Source of the DNA: Heligmosomoides polygyrus polygyrus
Taxonomy: Eukaryota; Nematoda; Chromadorea; Rhabditida; Heligmosomidae
Length of the DNA: 64,000 nucleotides
Reading direction: 5' to 3'
NCBI GenBank assembly: GCA_947396885.1
Contig: OX377201.1
Location: 27,629,923-27,693,922, forward strand
Under the pieces are notes generated by a model. It saw nothing but the letters and a program-made list of their open reading frames with translations, did not search any database and was not told where the DNA came from. The translations under genes were made by a program, and so were the position numbers. Of this stretch, positions 18,253 to 29,039 are shown in pieces (position 1 is the stretch's first letter; the number at the start of each line of letters is the position of its first letter).

Positions 18253-21200
18253 TCATGACATGCACATATTCTTGCATTCATTATACGTCTCGAAATTGTT
18301 CGCGTTGCCGTCTCGTCCGTAGAAGGTGAAGATCATGCAGTTCTTGAAGCTCTTGCTGAAGAAGTATCTGAAAGACGACTTTGTTTAGGTAGCTAGTGTA
18401 ATGGACAGAACTTTTACTAATCAATTCTAACGACAGCCTGCTTCTCGTTTAGATGACCCCGCTTCGACAGACCCCTTACCTTGGTCTGTGTGATCCGGAA
18501 TCGCCGAACTTGCCAGCGTCATACTGCAGATTGCACAGGTACTCTGGAAAATGACCTCTCAAATGATATCGAAAAAAGCGAACAGAATTTACAGCCCCAA
18601 CTAAGCCTTCAGCGGCTGCTTCTGTGGTTCTCTTAAGCATTACTTGGAAAAAATTTCAGGAACAAACATTGGACCTAAGCACCGTTGCAAATTTGATTCT
18701 CAAATAATTGATTATGTAGATTAGCCAATTATTTGAAAAATCTCCAGCTAATTCAAGTCTTTGATCCTGAATAGCAACTGGAAAAGGGATGATATAGGAC
18801 TGCGGATGAACCTGGAATGCTCCAGTACGCTCAAAAGCAGGATGTGTAAGACAGCATTCCGACGCTTACAATCTCTTTCCTCTTCAGCAGTGAGTGATGG
18901 ATACGAGGAAAGAGGTAGCTCCACTAAGTTGAAACGAAGTGGGATTAGGCATGGAAGCAGTGAAACTGGATGTCAAGACAGTGACGGCAACTCAGCTGTA
19001 GCTAAGAGAACACTGCCTAATGTCGTGGAGACACATTAGAGTGAGACCACAGTTGTTTGCGGAGATGAAGTAGTGTAAGCAAACCACAGAACACAATCTT
19101 AAACGAACAGATGAACATCATATGAGGCTGGCCGCATAGATCCGCAAGCGTTCGCAAGGAGACTAAAGGCAAGACAAGAGAAAGCTACTAAGCAATTCTG
19201 GGAAATGTCCTGACCGCTGGTCGAGGTGCTCAGAACAGAATGCGGTGGGGTGAATGGCAAGCTCAGTGCATAGCGAAAACGTGTGACTAACCACGTCGGG
19301 AAGAGGAAATGTCTAGAGTTCATAGTAAGGCGACAAGTCTTGCCTTTTCTAGGAAGTATGGAAAATAAACTCAGTCTACCAAGGTTCGACAACTTTTACA
19401 GCGCGTAGCAATGAGGATTTGCACCTTAAACGATGTTCCTTAGCACGGCTCCACCTACTGTGATTCGACTCACTTTAAAATGACAACTCTCCAAGACGGA
19501 GAAATCTTCCAAAATCAGAGACACTGAAGGAAGCCGATCTTTTTTTAAATTACTGGTTGATTGTCAAGAGCTACAGGACACAAAAACGTTCTTGATTCCA
19601 ACTATAAAGTAGACAATAAACTCAAAATGAAACCGAATCCTCTTGTTTTCAAACCAATTAGGAGAATACGTCCTCTAGGAATGCTCCTAATTGAAGCATA
19701 CCTAGAGGACGTATGCTCCTAATTGGTATGAAAACAAGAGGATTCGGTTTCATTTTTTTAATGAGCAATTTTTCCACAGAGGAAAGAGCCGCTCCAACAG
19801 AATATAGGTCGCTGAAATATTTTTATTTTTGCTCGATGATGATTCCGAGTATCTGACTCACTTTCCAAAACACTCGATTTGCACTGCGTTAATGAAGAAC
19901 GCCGAAAAACGCGTTTTTGGCACTTTTTCTTCCGAAAACCAAAAGACGCAGTGAGTGTGAAGGATTAAAGTCTCACCTTTCTTCGGGCAGCACATCTCGC
20001 CTTCACATTCGTAGCCCTTGGGACATTCGGAGCACGGCAACGGCTGAGGAAAAGAGGTGGCTCCGGCGGCGTACGCGCCCGATTTGCACACAGCTGCAAC
20101 TGAACAGTGTTATTTTGGGTCAGGTTCAGGGACCGGATCCATCAAGCAGTGGGTATAGATAGAGATGCCGTGAGGAATCGTTCCCACTACCAGCAGTGAG
20201 TAGCGGGTGCGGGTATACGGATATACCCACGACGATCAGTGAATATGCTTTACCACTGATACACCCGCGATGGGCGCGTGCAGCGCAGTCGGAGGAGGCG
20301 CGACTGCCGCGTGCACCCGATACCAGGTTCCCGGTTCGGATTTCCCGCCCAGGCCAACCAAGCCTTCCATCCCTCCGGGGTCGGTGAATTGGTGCCAGAC
20401 TTGTCTGGGAAGGATAAAGCGCTGACTTGTTCATCGGCTGGCCACCGCAAGTCATTGTGTGGCCAAATACGCATTCATGTCGCCTCCCCGTAGAAGTAGA
20501 ATGCGGTGGCGCATCTCAGAAGGGATTGAGTAACGCCGTCCTTTATCCATTATCCTTATACCCACGATGTGGCGAGCAAGATCTATCATGAATCGTGGGT
20601 ACGTCTGCCCGCTATACCCAGCATACCCTCGGGTATGAGCGTAGATGAATCCGACCCTATGGTTACTATTTGAGTCCATATACTGAAAGCGGCAAAAGCC
20701 TAGCTTTAAAATCATGGATGTTTCAGTCATAGTCTCTAAGAGCACCTACCTTATTGTTTAATTCCTGTTTTTCTTTGTAAGCTTGTGATTTTGAGTAAAA
20801 CTTTATTCTTCGATGTTCATTGAGCGGCATTCAAAGGAGGTATAATACCTTTCGGGGCTGTCTCTCCCTTGATATCGGAGCATTTCTTCGAGCACTCGTC
20901 ACGTGTCGCGAAGTTGTTGCTGTTGCCGTTGCATCCCTAAAACCGGCACTGTCGTTGCTCGCCATGCCCTTCAGACAGTTTATTCTTCTGACTTCTCTTC
21001 TATTTTCTAACTTTCTTACCATGGAGAGTAGAGGTCACAGAAAGGCTTTGAATCGCTCTTACCTTATAGTAGAACGGCTGGCAGCGCTTGGTAAGCTTGT
21101 CGAAGAAGAACCTCTGTCCCGACGGTTGGTCGCACAGTTCTCCGGAGTCTCGGCCTTAAATTAAATTTTCGAAGCAGTTGTTGATTGTACTGTCTTTATT

Positions 21201-21352
21201 TATTTTATTCAATAAACTGCTAGACATCATCTACAACTACCACTGACTACCTTAAACGACCGTTAATGGGTCGCAGCCGCAATCCCTCACTAACCTTGCA
21301 AGCACTCCTTCTGAGCCATTACAATTGGTACCAGGAGGAGAAGGAGAAGCAT
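18253..21352 (-). CDS. Secreted Kunitz - lustrin-type - degenerate Kunitz protein (6 exons, ~179 aa)
   Basis: Minus-strand exons: 21352-21295, 21154-21063, 20936-20849, 20099-19977 (or from 20093), 18543-18480 and 18367-18253. All phases agree and the total is 540 nt including TGA. Exon 1 gives a signal peptide (MLLLLLLVPIVMA, then QKEC). Exons 2-3 complete a Kunitz domain with six Cys (spacings 9-16-7-12-3) and the typical RFFFD, FYYKGCNGN and NNF motifs. Exon 4 is a lustrin-type Cys-rich module (PCSECPKGYECEGEMCCP). Exons 5-6 form a second Kunitz fold (YLCNLQYDAGKF ... NANNFETYNECKNMC) that lacks Cys2 and Cys4 and ends in MS. Known: nematode Kunitz/lustrin proteins are secreted; many inhibit serine proteases, and some act in cuticle moulting or at the host interface. 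Residue D follows Cys2 in domain 1 and domain 2 lacks the reactive-loop disulfide, so inhibition of trypsin-like enzymes is doubtful. Identity is certain as a family; function is open. Confidence 0.5.
19626..19757. repeat. 130-bp near-perfect palindrome
   Basis: AAAATGAAACCGAATCCTCT at the left is mirrored by the inverse at the right, and an inner TACGTCCTCTAGG segment is also mirrored. It lies within intron 4 of the Kunitz gene. The short loop and high identity suggest a recent foldback or MITE. Confidence 0.5.
20100..20270. repeat. Left part of a MITE split by a SINE
   Basis: Rich in GGGTATA and TATACCCAC motifs; the partner segment with inverse motifs is at 20560-20700. Related sequence occurs at 55560-55745. 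The SINE at 20272 sits between the halves. Confidence 0.5.
20272..20558 (+). mobile_element. tRNA-derived SINE, family 1
   Basis: Full copy with box A (GCAGCGCAGTCGG), box B (GGTTCGGATTTCC) and a TTTATCCATTATCC tail. It is inserted within a TATACCC-rich repeat inside Kunitz gene intron 3. Confidence 0.5.
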
Positions 21353-21362
21353 GCTGACTGAA
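21353..21362 (-). promoter_or_regulatory. Putative SL trans-splice acceptor of the Kunitz gene
   Basis: On the minus strand the sequence GTTTTCAG ends at 21358, five nucleotides before the ATG at 21352. A near-perfect nematode 3' splice consensus with no upstream exon, so close to the initiator codon, is typical of SL1 trans-splicing. This also decides the start codon. Confidence 0.5.
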
Positions 21363-21698
21363 AACATTCTTCTTCAAGTCGGTCCCAATTTAGGTCCACC
21401 CTAAAGCGGCGATAACCATGCCTTCGAAAACTCAGTTCACGCACATGACCAGAGTCGAGTGATGAATTCACCAGAAGAACAAGTAAAAGTAAATTTAGAG
21501 ATTGACGTCAGCTTGATCAGGAAGTATGCATTGGATCCGAATGAAACATTTTCCTATATTCCATTCGGATATCTCGGATAATCATTCAAAAATGCGGGTA
21601 CACAAAATTAGCATTAATCAACCAATTAGGCGAAGATTTTCTACGGAATCCAATGTAGAGAACATGCGATAAGGAATAGGGACAATAAAAGGTTCTTA

Positions 21699-21719
21699 TT
21701 TATTTATTTATTATTTAAG
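21699..21719. repeat. (TTTA)n microsatellite
   Basis: TTATTTATTTATTTATTATT run; a probable LINE tail remnant in minus orientation. Confidence 0.5.
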
Positions 21720-21889
21720 CACAACTGAAAAGTATATTGAGAAGGACAATACGGTGAGAAAGTAGAAAAGCCTCATCAAATTCAACCGAGCTCATTATGA
21801 ATTGACTGCTGATGAGAACAAAGCTTAGACAAAGCAGGATATAGTCTACGGTAGAAATTCCGCAACACAACTCATTCGCACGAGGTTTA

Positions 21890-22160
21890 TCAACCCATAG
21901 TGGTATGCGCCACGCCGTCTACTAATATGGGATACTCTTTAGGCAACATGAACGCCTGTTTGACCTATATATTGTCTTGCGGTGACCAATCGATGGACAA
22001 TTCAGTGTGCTATCCTTTGCCGACACTTTTGGTACTAATTAATCGCCTCCAGAGGAATGTTGGGCAAATCACTGGCCGTTGGCTTGAATGAGACCTCAAC
22101 CAAGGACCTCGATTCAAGATTAGGCGACAACTAGCGCCTCTTTTGACTGTGCTGCAGTAC
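21890..22160 (-). mobile_element. tRNA-derived SINE, family 1 (old copy)
   Basis: Strongly diverged minus-strand copy. The body motif CTTGCGGTGACCAATCGATG and the box-B-side CCTCGATTCAAGATTAG are recognisable. Confidence 0.5.
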
Positions 22161-22429
22161 GCCTAGAGGGAGAAATAGAACTGGAGAGGTGCACTACTCA
22201 TGAACACAAAAGCAAAAATATCCGTAGACTTGAATTGATTCAGTGAGACACGACGAAAATGAGGAGATGCTCTGCAGTGAATGATTTGTTGAAACAAAAC
22301 TGTAGTAGTACTATGTCGTTGAATATCGGCAATCCACTTCAGTACTGCCTTTCGCAAGCGTTTTCATCTACAGTGGTAGCAGCAACCAATTCCACTTCGT
22401 AAGCAGTCAAAGATCAGAGACGCTGTCGC

Positions 22430-22650
22430 ATAGGCCGAGTCGTCGAAAATTAGGTGGGCCGGCCATAATGCGCTTCGCAGACATTAGTTACCGACTGGAT
22501 TCCGAGGGATGTCAAGAGAACACCAGGACGCCTACCAACGCGTTGGTCGGACTTCTTCGTGAAAACCCGAAACAAACGATGTGACACTCTTCATGGTGTC
22601 CCTCGATCGAGGGGTATCCATTGGAGCACCCTGGCACGCGACAGGGACGA
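22430..22650 (+). mobile_element. RTE-like LINE 3' fragment
   Basis: The plus strand reads across frames as RTE-like C-terminal sequence (GGPAIMRFAD, TRTPTNALVGLL; in another frame TRWSDFF). It is homologous to the fragments at 24484-25050 and 36560-37045. Confidence 0.5.
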
Positions 22651-23380
22651 AAGGAGACACTGCTGGGGCCCGTTCGAGAACTCGCTGGTCAGCGGGACGG
22701 CAGGTGACACAGCGAAATGAAGCCAACACTGAGTATGTTCCATTGATGGGAACATTTTTGAGACGAAAAGAGGAAACTTGTCGAAATGCTCCCAAGATGG
22801 GCACAGACCACATTGCTAAGGCCATTGATGATTGACAAAGAATGCTATTAAAACGGTACGAATCATCAGCACCACAACACGTTTCATTTTCTTTGAATAG
22901 CATTTCTGCATGTCTCAGCGATGGCAAACCTTCAGTGCGCTAGGCGAAGAAAGACACAAAAAGAGCTGTTGCCTCAGCTTCAAAAGTTGTTTTCTTTCAC
23001 ATATGAAAAAATTCGAAAAAAAGAGATGATAGAGGTTTGAAAGCAAACGGTGAAGCTCAGCAGCATTAAAAAATTCGAGAATGTCGCTACATAGTGTGCT
23101 GAAAGCGGAAAGGTTTAACCTACATACATATGGTCCAGACCACCACATGTTTTTGATCAAAACAAACTAATACAAACGAAGATGTGAACGTAGAAACCAC
23201 TATCCTTACTATATATAAAGGAGCAGTGTGTGTGTGTGTTTCCGTCACAACTGGAGTGGGGGTATTGAGAAGCCGAACACGGCGGCAACCGTGCATGGCG
23301 AGCCGTAGACGTGCCGGACACGTCGGCAACCATGAATAGGCATTTAGGTGATCATCGACGGAAGGCCTTCACAGCAGCGG
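22650..23380. other. No recognisable gene
   Basis: AT-rich sequence with a short (TG)n near 23226-23240. I see no supported exon, RNA or intact element. Confidence 0.5.
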
Positions 23381-23383
23381 CAA

Positions 23384-23730
23384 TCGATATCGATCGATAT
23401 TATCGATTTTTTATGAATTTCGTTCAAGCGGTCTGATAGCCCTGGGGGTAATCGAGGTCGCTGAACACGAATCTGAAGTCCGATCAGTCGATATCGATCA
23501 CTATTATCGATTTTTTGTGGATTTACTTCAAGCGGTCTGAAACTTCAGCTCTGGGGGTAATCGAGGTCGTTGAACGTGAACCTGAAGTCGACCAATCGAT
23601 ATCGATCGACATTATCGATTTTTTGAGGATGGCGTTCAAGCGGCACGAAACTTTAGCCCTGGGAGTAATCAAGGTCGTTAAACACGAATCCAAAGTTTGT
23701 TTTTGAACTGTCGATCACCATCAATCGATA
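23384..23730. repeat. ~106-bp tandem repeat, just over three units
   Basis: Units start TCGATATCGATC at 23384, 23488 and 23596, each followed by a TTATCGATTTTTT stretch and GGTAATC(G/A)AGGTCG. A partial fourth unit begins near 23711. Copies differ at many sites. Open frames here are by-products of the repeat. Confidence 0.5.
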
Positions 23731-23739
23731 TTGGGCAAA

Positions 23740-24195
23740 TAACCGTTTTTGTGGATGTCGTCCATTTTTTCGCTTTTTTTTCTAACTTGCCCTGTTCGAC
23801 GTAGTTAAGATGTTGTTCCTGAGGAAACCATGACATAGGTGGCAGCTATAATTGATGATGAGAAGTTATTCCCACGGCGAAAGCCGTCGGTGCGGCCGAG
23901 AGTCCGCACGGACGGCTGCTCACGGATAACTAAAGAAGCCAAGAGTAGAGCACCAGCATAGTGGTTTTGTTCAAGGTTTTCGATTATCAACAAGGTGTAG
24001 CATCGATTCTTATGTGGAAGGAAAAGATGAGGTTCTTCACCGAAATTCTTTGGAGTTTACAGAGTTAGCCCATTTCTGGCACAAAGCTAAATCAAGAACC
24101 GTTCCCTATTGCCCATCTGTAGAGCATGCCTTGCTCAAAAGAATAGCAGAATAAGGAACGGCAAATAAATGAGAGGCGTCCGGCCTGCGATATTT
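23740..24195. other. No recognisable gene
   Basis: Low-complexity and unique sequence; no supported feature seen. Confidence 0.5.
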
Positions 24196-24512
24196 GGATG
24201 ATAAAAGGATAAAGGATAAAGGACGGCGTTACTCAATCCCTTCTGGGATGCGCCAGCGCATTCTACTTCTACGGGATGTCGTGGAGGCGACATGAATGCG
24301 TATTTGGCCATACAATGACTTGCGGTGGCCAGCCGATGAACAAGTCAGCGCTCTATCCTTCCCAGACAAGTCTGGTACCAATTCACCGACCCCGGAGGGA
24401 TGGAAGGCTTGGTTGGCCTGGGCGGAAAATCCGAACCCAGAACCTGGTATCGGGTGCACGCGACAGTCGCGCCTCCTCCGACTGCGCTACACGCGCCCGC
24501 CTCTTTTGGATG
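24196..24512 (-). mobile_element. tRNA-derived SINE, family 1 (full-length)
   Basis: Minus-strand copy with a heptamer tail (read as GGATAAA repeats on the plus strand), intact box A and box B, and a probable TTTGGATGATA duplication on both sides. It lies inside the LINE fragment that follows. Confidence 0.5.
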
Positions 24513-25060
24513 ATATATTTGGATATTTGGACGCCTCTGTTCTGTCTGCGATGTGTTACGCGACAGAAACCTGGCCCGACAATAAGACAATCGCCAGAGC
24601 GATGCAATCTACGCATCGTGCACTGGAGAGATGTCTTCTAAGGACAAGCCTTCGTCAGCAATGGCAAGAAGGCCCACGAAGCTCAGAGCAACGGGAGAAG
24701 TCGCAATTAGCAGACCCGCTGCAGTACATGAAGAAGTCCAAATATCGCTGTGCCGGACACCTGCTTCGACGAAAGGACGATAGATGGAGTCTCCGTGTCA
24801 CAGAAGAGATCGAGCGGTCTGGAAGAGTTGTGGTCCCCGCTGAGAAGACCTCCAGCCGACAAAAGGACCATCAAAATATCAAAGCAAGTATTGATAAATC
24901 CCTGTTCGGTATGCGTTGGCTTTCTGTTGTCACCCCCAGACAAGTCTCCGGCGTGGATCCTCAATCACAAACCTCGTATCGGAATACTAGCGACAGTCGG
25001 CTCATTCTCCGACGGCGCAACCACGCTTCTACGAAAAGTAAGGATAAGGGATAAGGATAA
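24484..25060 (+). pseudogene. RTE-like LINE C-terminal fragment
   Basis: The reading frame contains YLDASVLSAMCYATETWPDN, STHRALERCLLRTSLRQQWQ and KYRCAGHLLRRKDDRWSLRV, the typical post-catalytic region of RTE-type LINE proteins. It ends in GGATAAGG-type repeats near 25040-25060, resembling the tail of the SINEs nearby. Confidence 0.5.
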
Positions 25061-25340
25061 ATATAAAGCACTGTGCTAATCAACCCTTTGCGGAATGCGC
25101 AACGCATTCTACTTCCAGAGGATTACTGGAGGCAATTTGAGTGCACACTTGTCGTCTACTTACACTACCAGTGCCTGTGAGCAAGTCAATTTTTCATCCT
25201 CTGTAGGCAAGGTATGCTATCAGTACACCGTTGTCGCAGGGATGGAAGGCTTAATTGGCAAAGGTGGGAAGTACGAACCAAGAACCTCGACTCGAATGCA
25301 TGCAACTGTCGGCACCCTTCCGACTGCACTACCACGCAAC
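25048..25340 (-). mobile_element. tRNA-derived SINE, family 1 (diverged)
   Basis: Minus-strand copy with a GGATAAGGATAAAT tail; body and box-B side (GGTTCTTGGTTCG on the minus strand) are recognisable. It directly follows the RTE-like tail. Confidence 0.5.
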
Positions 25341-25559
25341 AAAGAATACCTCTTACTTAATGCGTTGAAAAACAGGCATGCTGTGCAAGGGATGAAGCCG
25401 TTCCTAAGTGCTTATGGACCACAGAAGGCAGCATCGCATTACCTCTAAGGATCTCCGCTCAAAAGAGAGGACCTGATGCGACCATCAACATCGACCTTAT
25501 TGCCCACTTCCGGTTTGTAATATTCTCACCATGGAGGAAAGTTGTTCAAGCGCTTTTGG

Positions 25560-26440
25560 ATCCCTACGTAGAGTTCATGGCGAGTGATCTCTCTCTCCTG
25601 TCTAGTACACTACTTATTTTTAATTTTCAATTCTATACACATAGCCGAACACTCGAGCACATCGACTGCCATCCAGTTCTTCGATCGAAAACTTAAAGTT
25701 CCTATCGGGAAAGGGGTACGGCAGGGAGACACGATTTCTTCTAGGCTATTCACAGCGTCCAGAACACCATGAAAGACTTGAACTAGGACGGCAAAGACTA
25801 CCTTGTGGACAGTAATCGGATCAGTAACCTTCGCACAACCGACGATATTGTTCTCTTCTCTACCAGCACGGCAGAAGTCGAGGAAATGCTGAACGAGCTC
25901 AGTGTGGCAGATATGAAGATTGGACATGAATATGTCCAAAACGCAACTCATGATCAAACAGTGGTGTGACACGGGACTCGTAAGGTTAAATGGAGTCGCT
26001 CTAGAACAGGTCGACTCCTACGTCTATCTGGGGAGAGAGCTGATCATGGGCAACGACCTCGCTCCTGAAATCGCCCGCAGGAGACGCGCAGCATCGGGAG
26101 CCTACAGTTAGTTTTCGCGAAGTCACCGATCAGGTCAACGATGCCGGCCTCAGGGCCTCGATATTCAACGGATCTGTACTGCCTGCGATTTGTTACGCGA
26201 CGGAAACCTAGCCCGACAACAAGACAATCCAGAGCAAAGCGAACTACGCATCGTACTCTGGAGAGATGTCTTCTGAGAAGAAGCCTTCGTCGGCAATGGC
26301 AAGAAGGCCTACGAAGCTGGGAGCTAAGGAAGAAGTTGCAATTAGCACATCAGCTGTAGTACATGAAGAAGTCCAAACATCGCTGTGCCGGACACCTGCT
26401 TCGACGAAAGGACGATAGATGGAGCCTCCGTGTCACAGAA
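25560..26440 (+). pseudogene. RTE-like LINE reverse-transcriptase fragment
   Basis: Frames in succession read GKGVRQGDTISSRLFTA (palm motif), FAQPTILFS-type remnant of the FADD box region, MNMSKTQLMIKQWCDTG, LEQVDSYVYLGRELIMGNDL, PEIARRRRAASGAYS and the C-terminal KHRCAGHLLRRKDDRWS region. Several frameshifts and stops. The homology to the preceding fragment shows one family. Confidence 0.5.
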
Positions 26441-26552
26441 TGGCTCCCAAGAGGGAAGACTTGCTTGGCCTAGGCGGGAACTCCGGACGACAATCCTGGT
26501 ATCGGGTGCACGCGACAGCCGGCACCTCCTCCGACCGCGCTAGACGCGCCCT
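26430..26552 (-). mobile_element. tRNA-derived SINE, family 1 (5' half)
   Basis: Minus-strand head with box A and box B intact, joined directly to the LINE fragment (CACAGAATGG / CTCCCAAGAGG). Confidence 0.5.
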
Positions 26553-27029
26553 ATCACTTACATATGTTGTAGAAATTTCCGTTGTGTTTTGCATACGACC
26601 CTGAGTTTGTTTCTGTAGAACTGTGTCGAGGTACTGTTAGAAGTCGGCAAACATCTACGAAGAAGCTGGCAGTGGAAAGATAAACATGCACATAACAATG
26701 CGTGTTAGAAGACGGCAAATAACGCGTGAACTGTCCAGAAAACATCGGCTATTAAATGCTTTCTGCTGCCACCGCCGAACATTGAGAACAAGTTTCGTAC
26801 GTGCCGTTTGGAACACCTCACAGGTCGTCCCCTATTTCTCGGCTAGGAACTTTGTACCGTATCAGACAGACACTGCTAGAGCGAGTTCTTCCACCTCACA
26901 AAATAGCAAGACCAAATCATAAAAAGCACAATGATTTATAGTAAAAAGAAAAATACTAAATACTCCTACAGCTCTAATTTTGTCTACTGTGTAAGACGAA
27001 ATTATAGACTCTCCTTCTACATTACATAC

Positions 27030-27762
27030 CATCTTCACGCCGAATTGGCCACTTTTCAAAAAAATTGGATGCTCTTCTAAGCTAGCCTAGGACTTTTGAA
27101 ATCGAAGCGGATTCTCCCAAATCTAAATGACTTTCTCCACACTTAACTAGCGATTCGCCAAAATGGTTAGAATAGTTTTTTGTTCAAGGAACGCTTTGGG
27201 ATAATTTGCTTGAAGTTTAAATTCTCCAAGTCAACAAGTGAACACATTGTTTGGAATTTTATAAAAATTTATTCTTTTGGGAAAAATAATACCTTAAGGC
27301 TTTGTTAAAGAACAGAAAGGTGACCATTTTAGTGTCAAAGAATGGATTGCGCCATGCTCAAGATAGAGCTATTTTTATTCGATTGATAGTAGAACTTCTG
27401 CTTGCATGGAGTTTGACATCTGTTAGCAATGCAACAAAAACGAGACACACATATCGTCTTACTTTGAAGGTCATGTGACAGTGGAATTTACGCTATTGAT
27501 CGAATAAAAGTTGCGGCAAACTTTTGAGTGCAAGGCGCGATCTGATGCTTTAACGCGCTGGATACTTGCTTCTTTGCTGTTAAGATACATTTTAATTGAT
27601 TATTTTTCTCTAAAAATATAAAATTATAAAAGCATGGCAGTTTAACTTGCCAGAAGGTCATTTCAATTTGGAAGAGTTCGCCTTCACTTTAAAAGTCTTG
27701 AAGCTAGCTTAGAAGAAAGTCCAACTTGATTTGAGAAGTGTCCAACTCGACGTGAAAATGAA
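27030..27762. repeat. Long foldback repeat, family F (copy 2)
   Basis: The left arm CCATCTTCACGCCGAATTGG is mirrored by the right arm ending CTCGACGTGAAAATG. Arm homology extends over about 150 bp on each side (CTAAGCTAGCCTAGGACTTT versus its inverse). The core near 27340-27545 has TTTTATTCGATTGATAG-type inverted ends. Confidence 0.5.
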
Positions 27763-28042
27763 CGAAAGAACGATGATATAAAGCCCATTTGACTGAATGT
27801 GTGGTAAGCACATAAAGCACACTTCTCCTACAAGATTCATACTGACTACGAAATTTAACAAACGGCATTCCGCGAGAGGCCACATACCATAGAACCTTTG
27901 AACTGGTAGTAAATTGGAGCTCGCACTTGATGAGTAGCCGTCTACGTACCTCATTCAATGCATAACCCGCCTATCGATGCCACATCGTCGTAAAATACGA
28001 TGGCGGCCCCTTCTGCGATGAAGATATTAAGCTCTCGGACTA

Positions 28043-28824
28043 TAAATGTCGCCTGCTTTCGCTTTGTCATTTCTCTGCTATTGTTTTTTCTTGGATCAGG
28101 TAACTTTGCGTGTTTAACAAGCCTTTCCGACGGCTTCTCTTGCCAAAGTTTTGATTCGTTGAGCTTTTTAAAGATTTTTTTTAGATTAACGATGATCGAG
28201 CGAAAGTACTGAGTGGGGATTTGCTTGCTATACGACTTCAAGCAAGGAAGAACTGCTCATCACATCGCATCTTGTCTGAAGTATTTGGCAACGAATATCC
28301 ATCATTACGCCGCTGCCAGAGATGGTTTCAGCGCCTTCGTGATAGAGATGAGAGCCTTGAAGACGACAAACGTTAAGGGCGTCCTCAGGTTGTGGACAAC
28401 GAGTCACTAAGGCCTTGTTTAGTGTGCGCGCGTCAACAAAGAGTGGACACAACAACTGTGAAATTCTTCCATGACAACGCTCGACCACAGGCCGCAAACA
28501 TCACGCTGCAAAAATTGAGGAGTTGGGCTGGGAAATTCTGCCTCATCCGCTCTATAGCTCAGACCTTGTGCCATCAGAATACCACCCTTTCCGGTCGATG
28601 CAGCACTCCTTGGCGGGGAAAAAATTCAAGAACCGTGACGAAGTCGAAATTTGGGTGTCCAACTTTTTCGAGTCGCAGCCACCGGAGTTCTTCAGGAGAG
28701 GCATCCATTCTCTGCGAGGACGTTGGCGACATGTCATTGATAATAATGAAGACCACCTCTTGTATTAAGGTGTGGTCATTCTTTTCTTGTAGCGAAATTT
28801 CTTTTTGAGCAAAAACGACATTTA
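28043..28824 (+). mobile_element. Internally deleted mariner
   Basis: The ends TAAATGTCG and CGACATTTA are inverted and flanked by TA (28041-28042 and 28825-28826). The N-terminal part reads CLLYDFKQGRTAHHIASCL. The catalytic and C-terminal part reads FHDNARPQAANITLQKL, then after a frameshift WEILPHPLYSSDLVPSEYHP, GKKFKNRDEVEIWVSNFF and FRRGIHSLRGRWRHVIDNN. About 500 bp of the middle is missing, so it is non-autonomous. Confidence 0.5.
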
Positions 28825-29039
28825 TAATCCAACAACCGAACGCATATCTCCCAAGCCTCGCATTGCTGTTTCTGTCACGCTCCAGTCTAGGAATATGGCA
28901 CCGAAAGTTGCTCTTAGGAATTCTCGAAAACGGCACGTAGCAAACTCGTTTTCGACGTTCGTTTTTAGTCGCAGGTTTTGTTTAGCTGTGTATCTCATCT
29001 GCGTTTTCACGACGGCCGTTGGACGACAGTAGAAACTGT

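Noticed and set aside
23515..23706. Plus-strand 63-codon frame
   Set aside because: Internal repeats in the protein simply mirror the 106-bp tandem DNA repeat.
24296..25054. A 252-codon host gene on the plus strand
   Set aside because: The first third is antisense SINE and the rest is a LINE C-terminus; the fusion frame is accidental.
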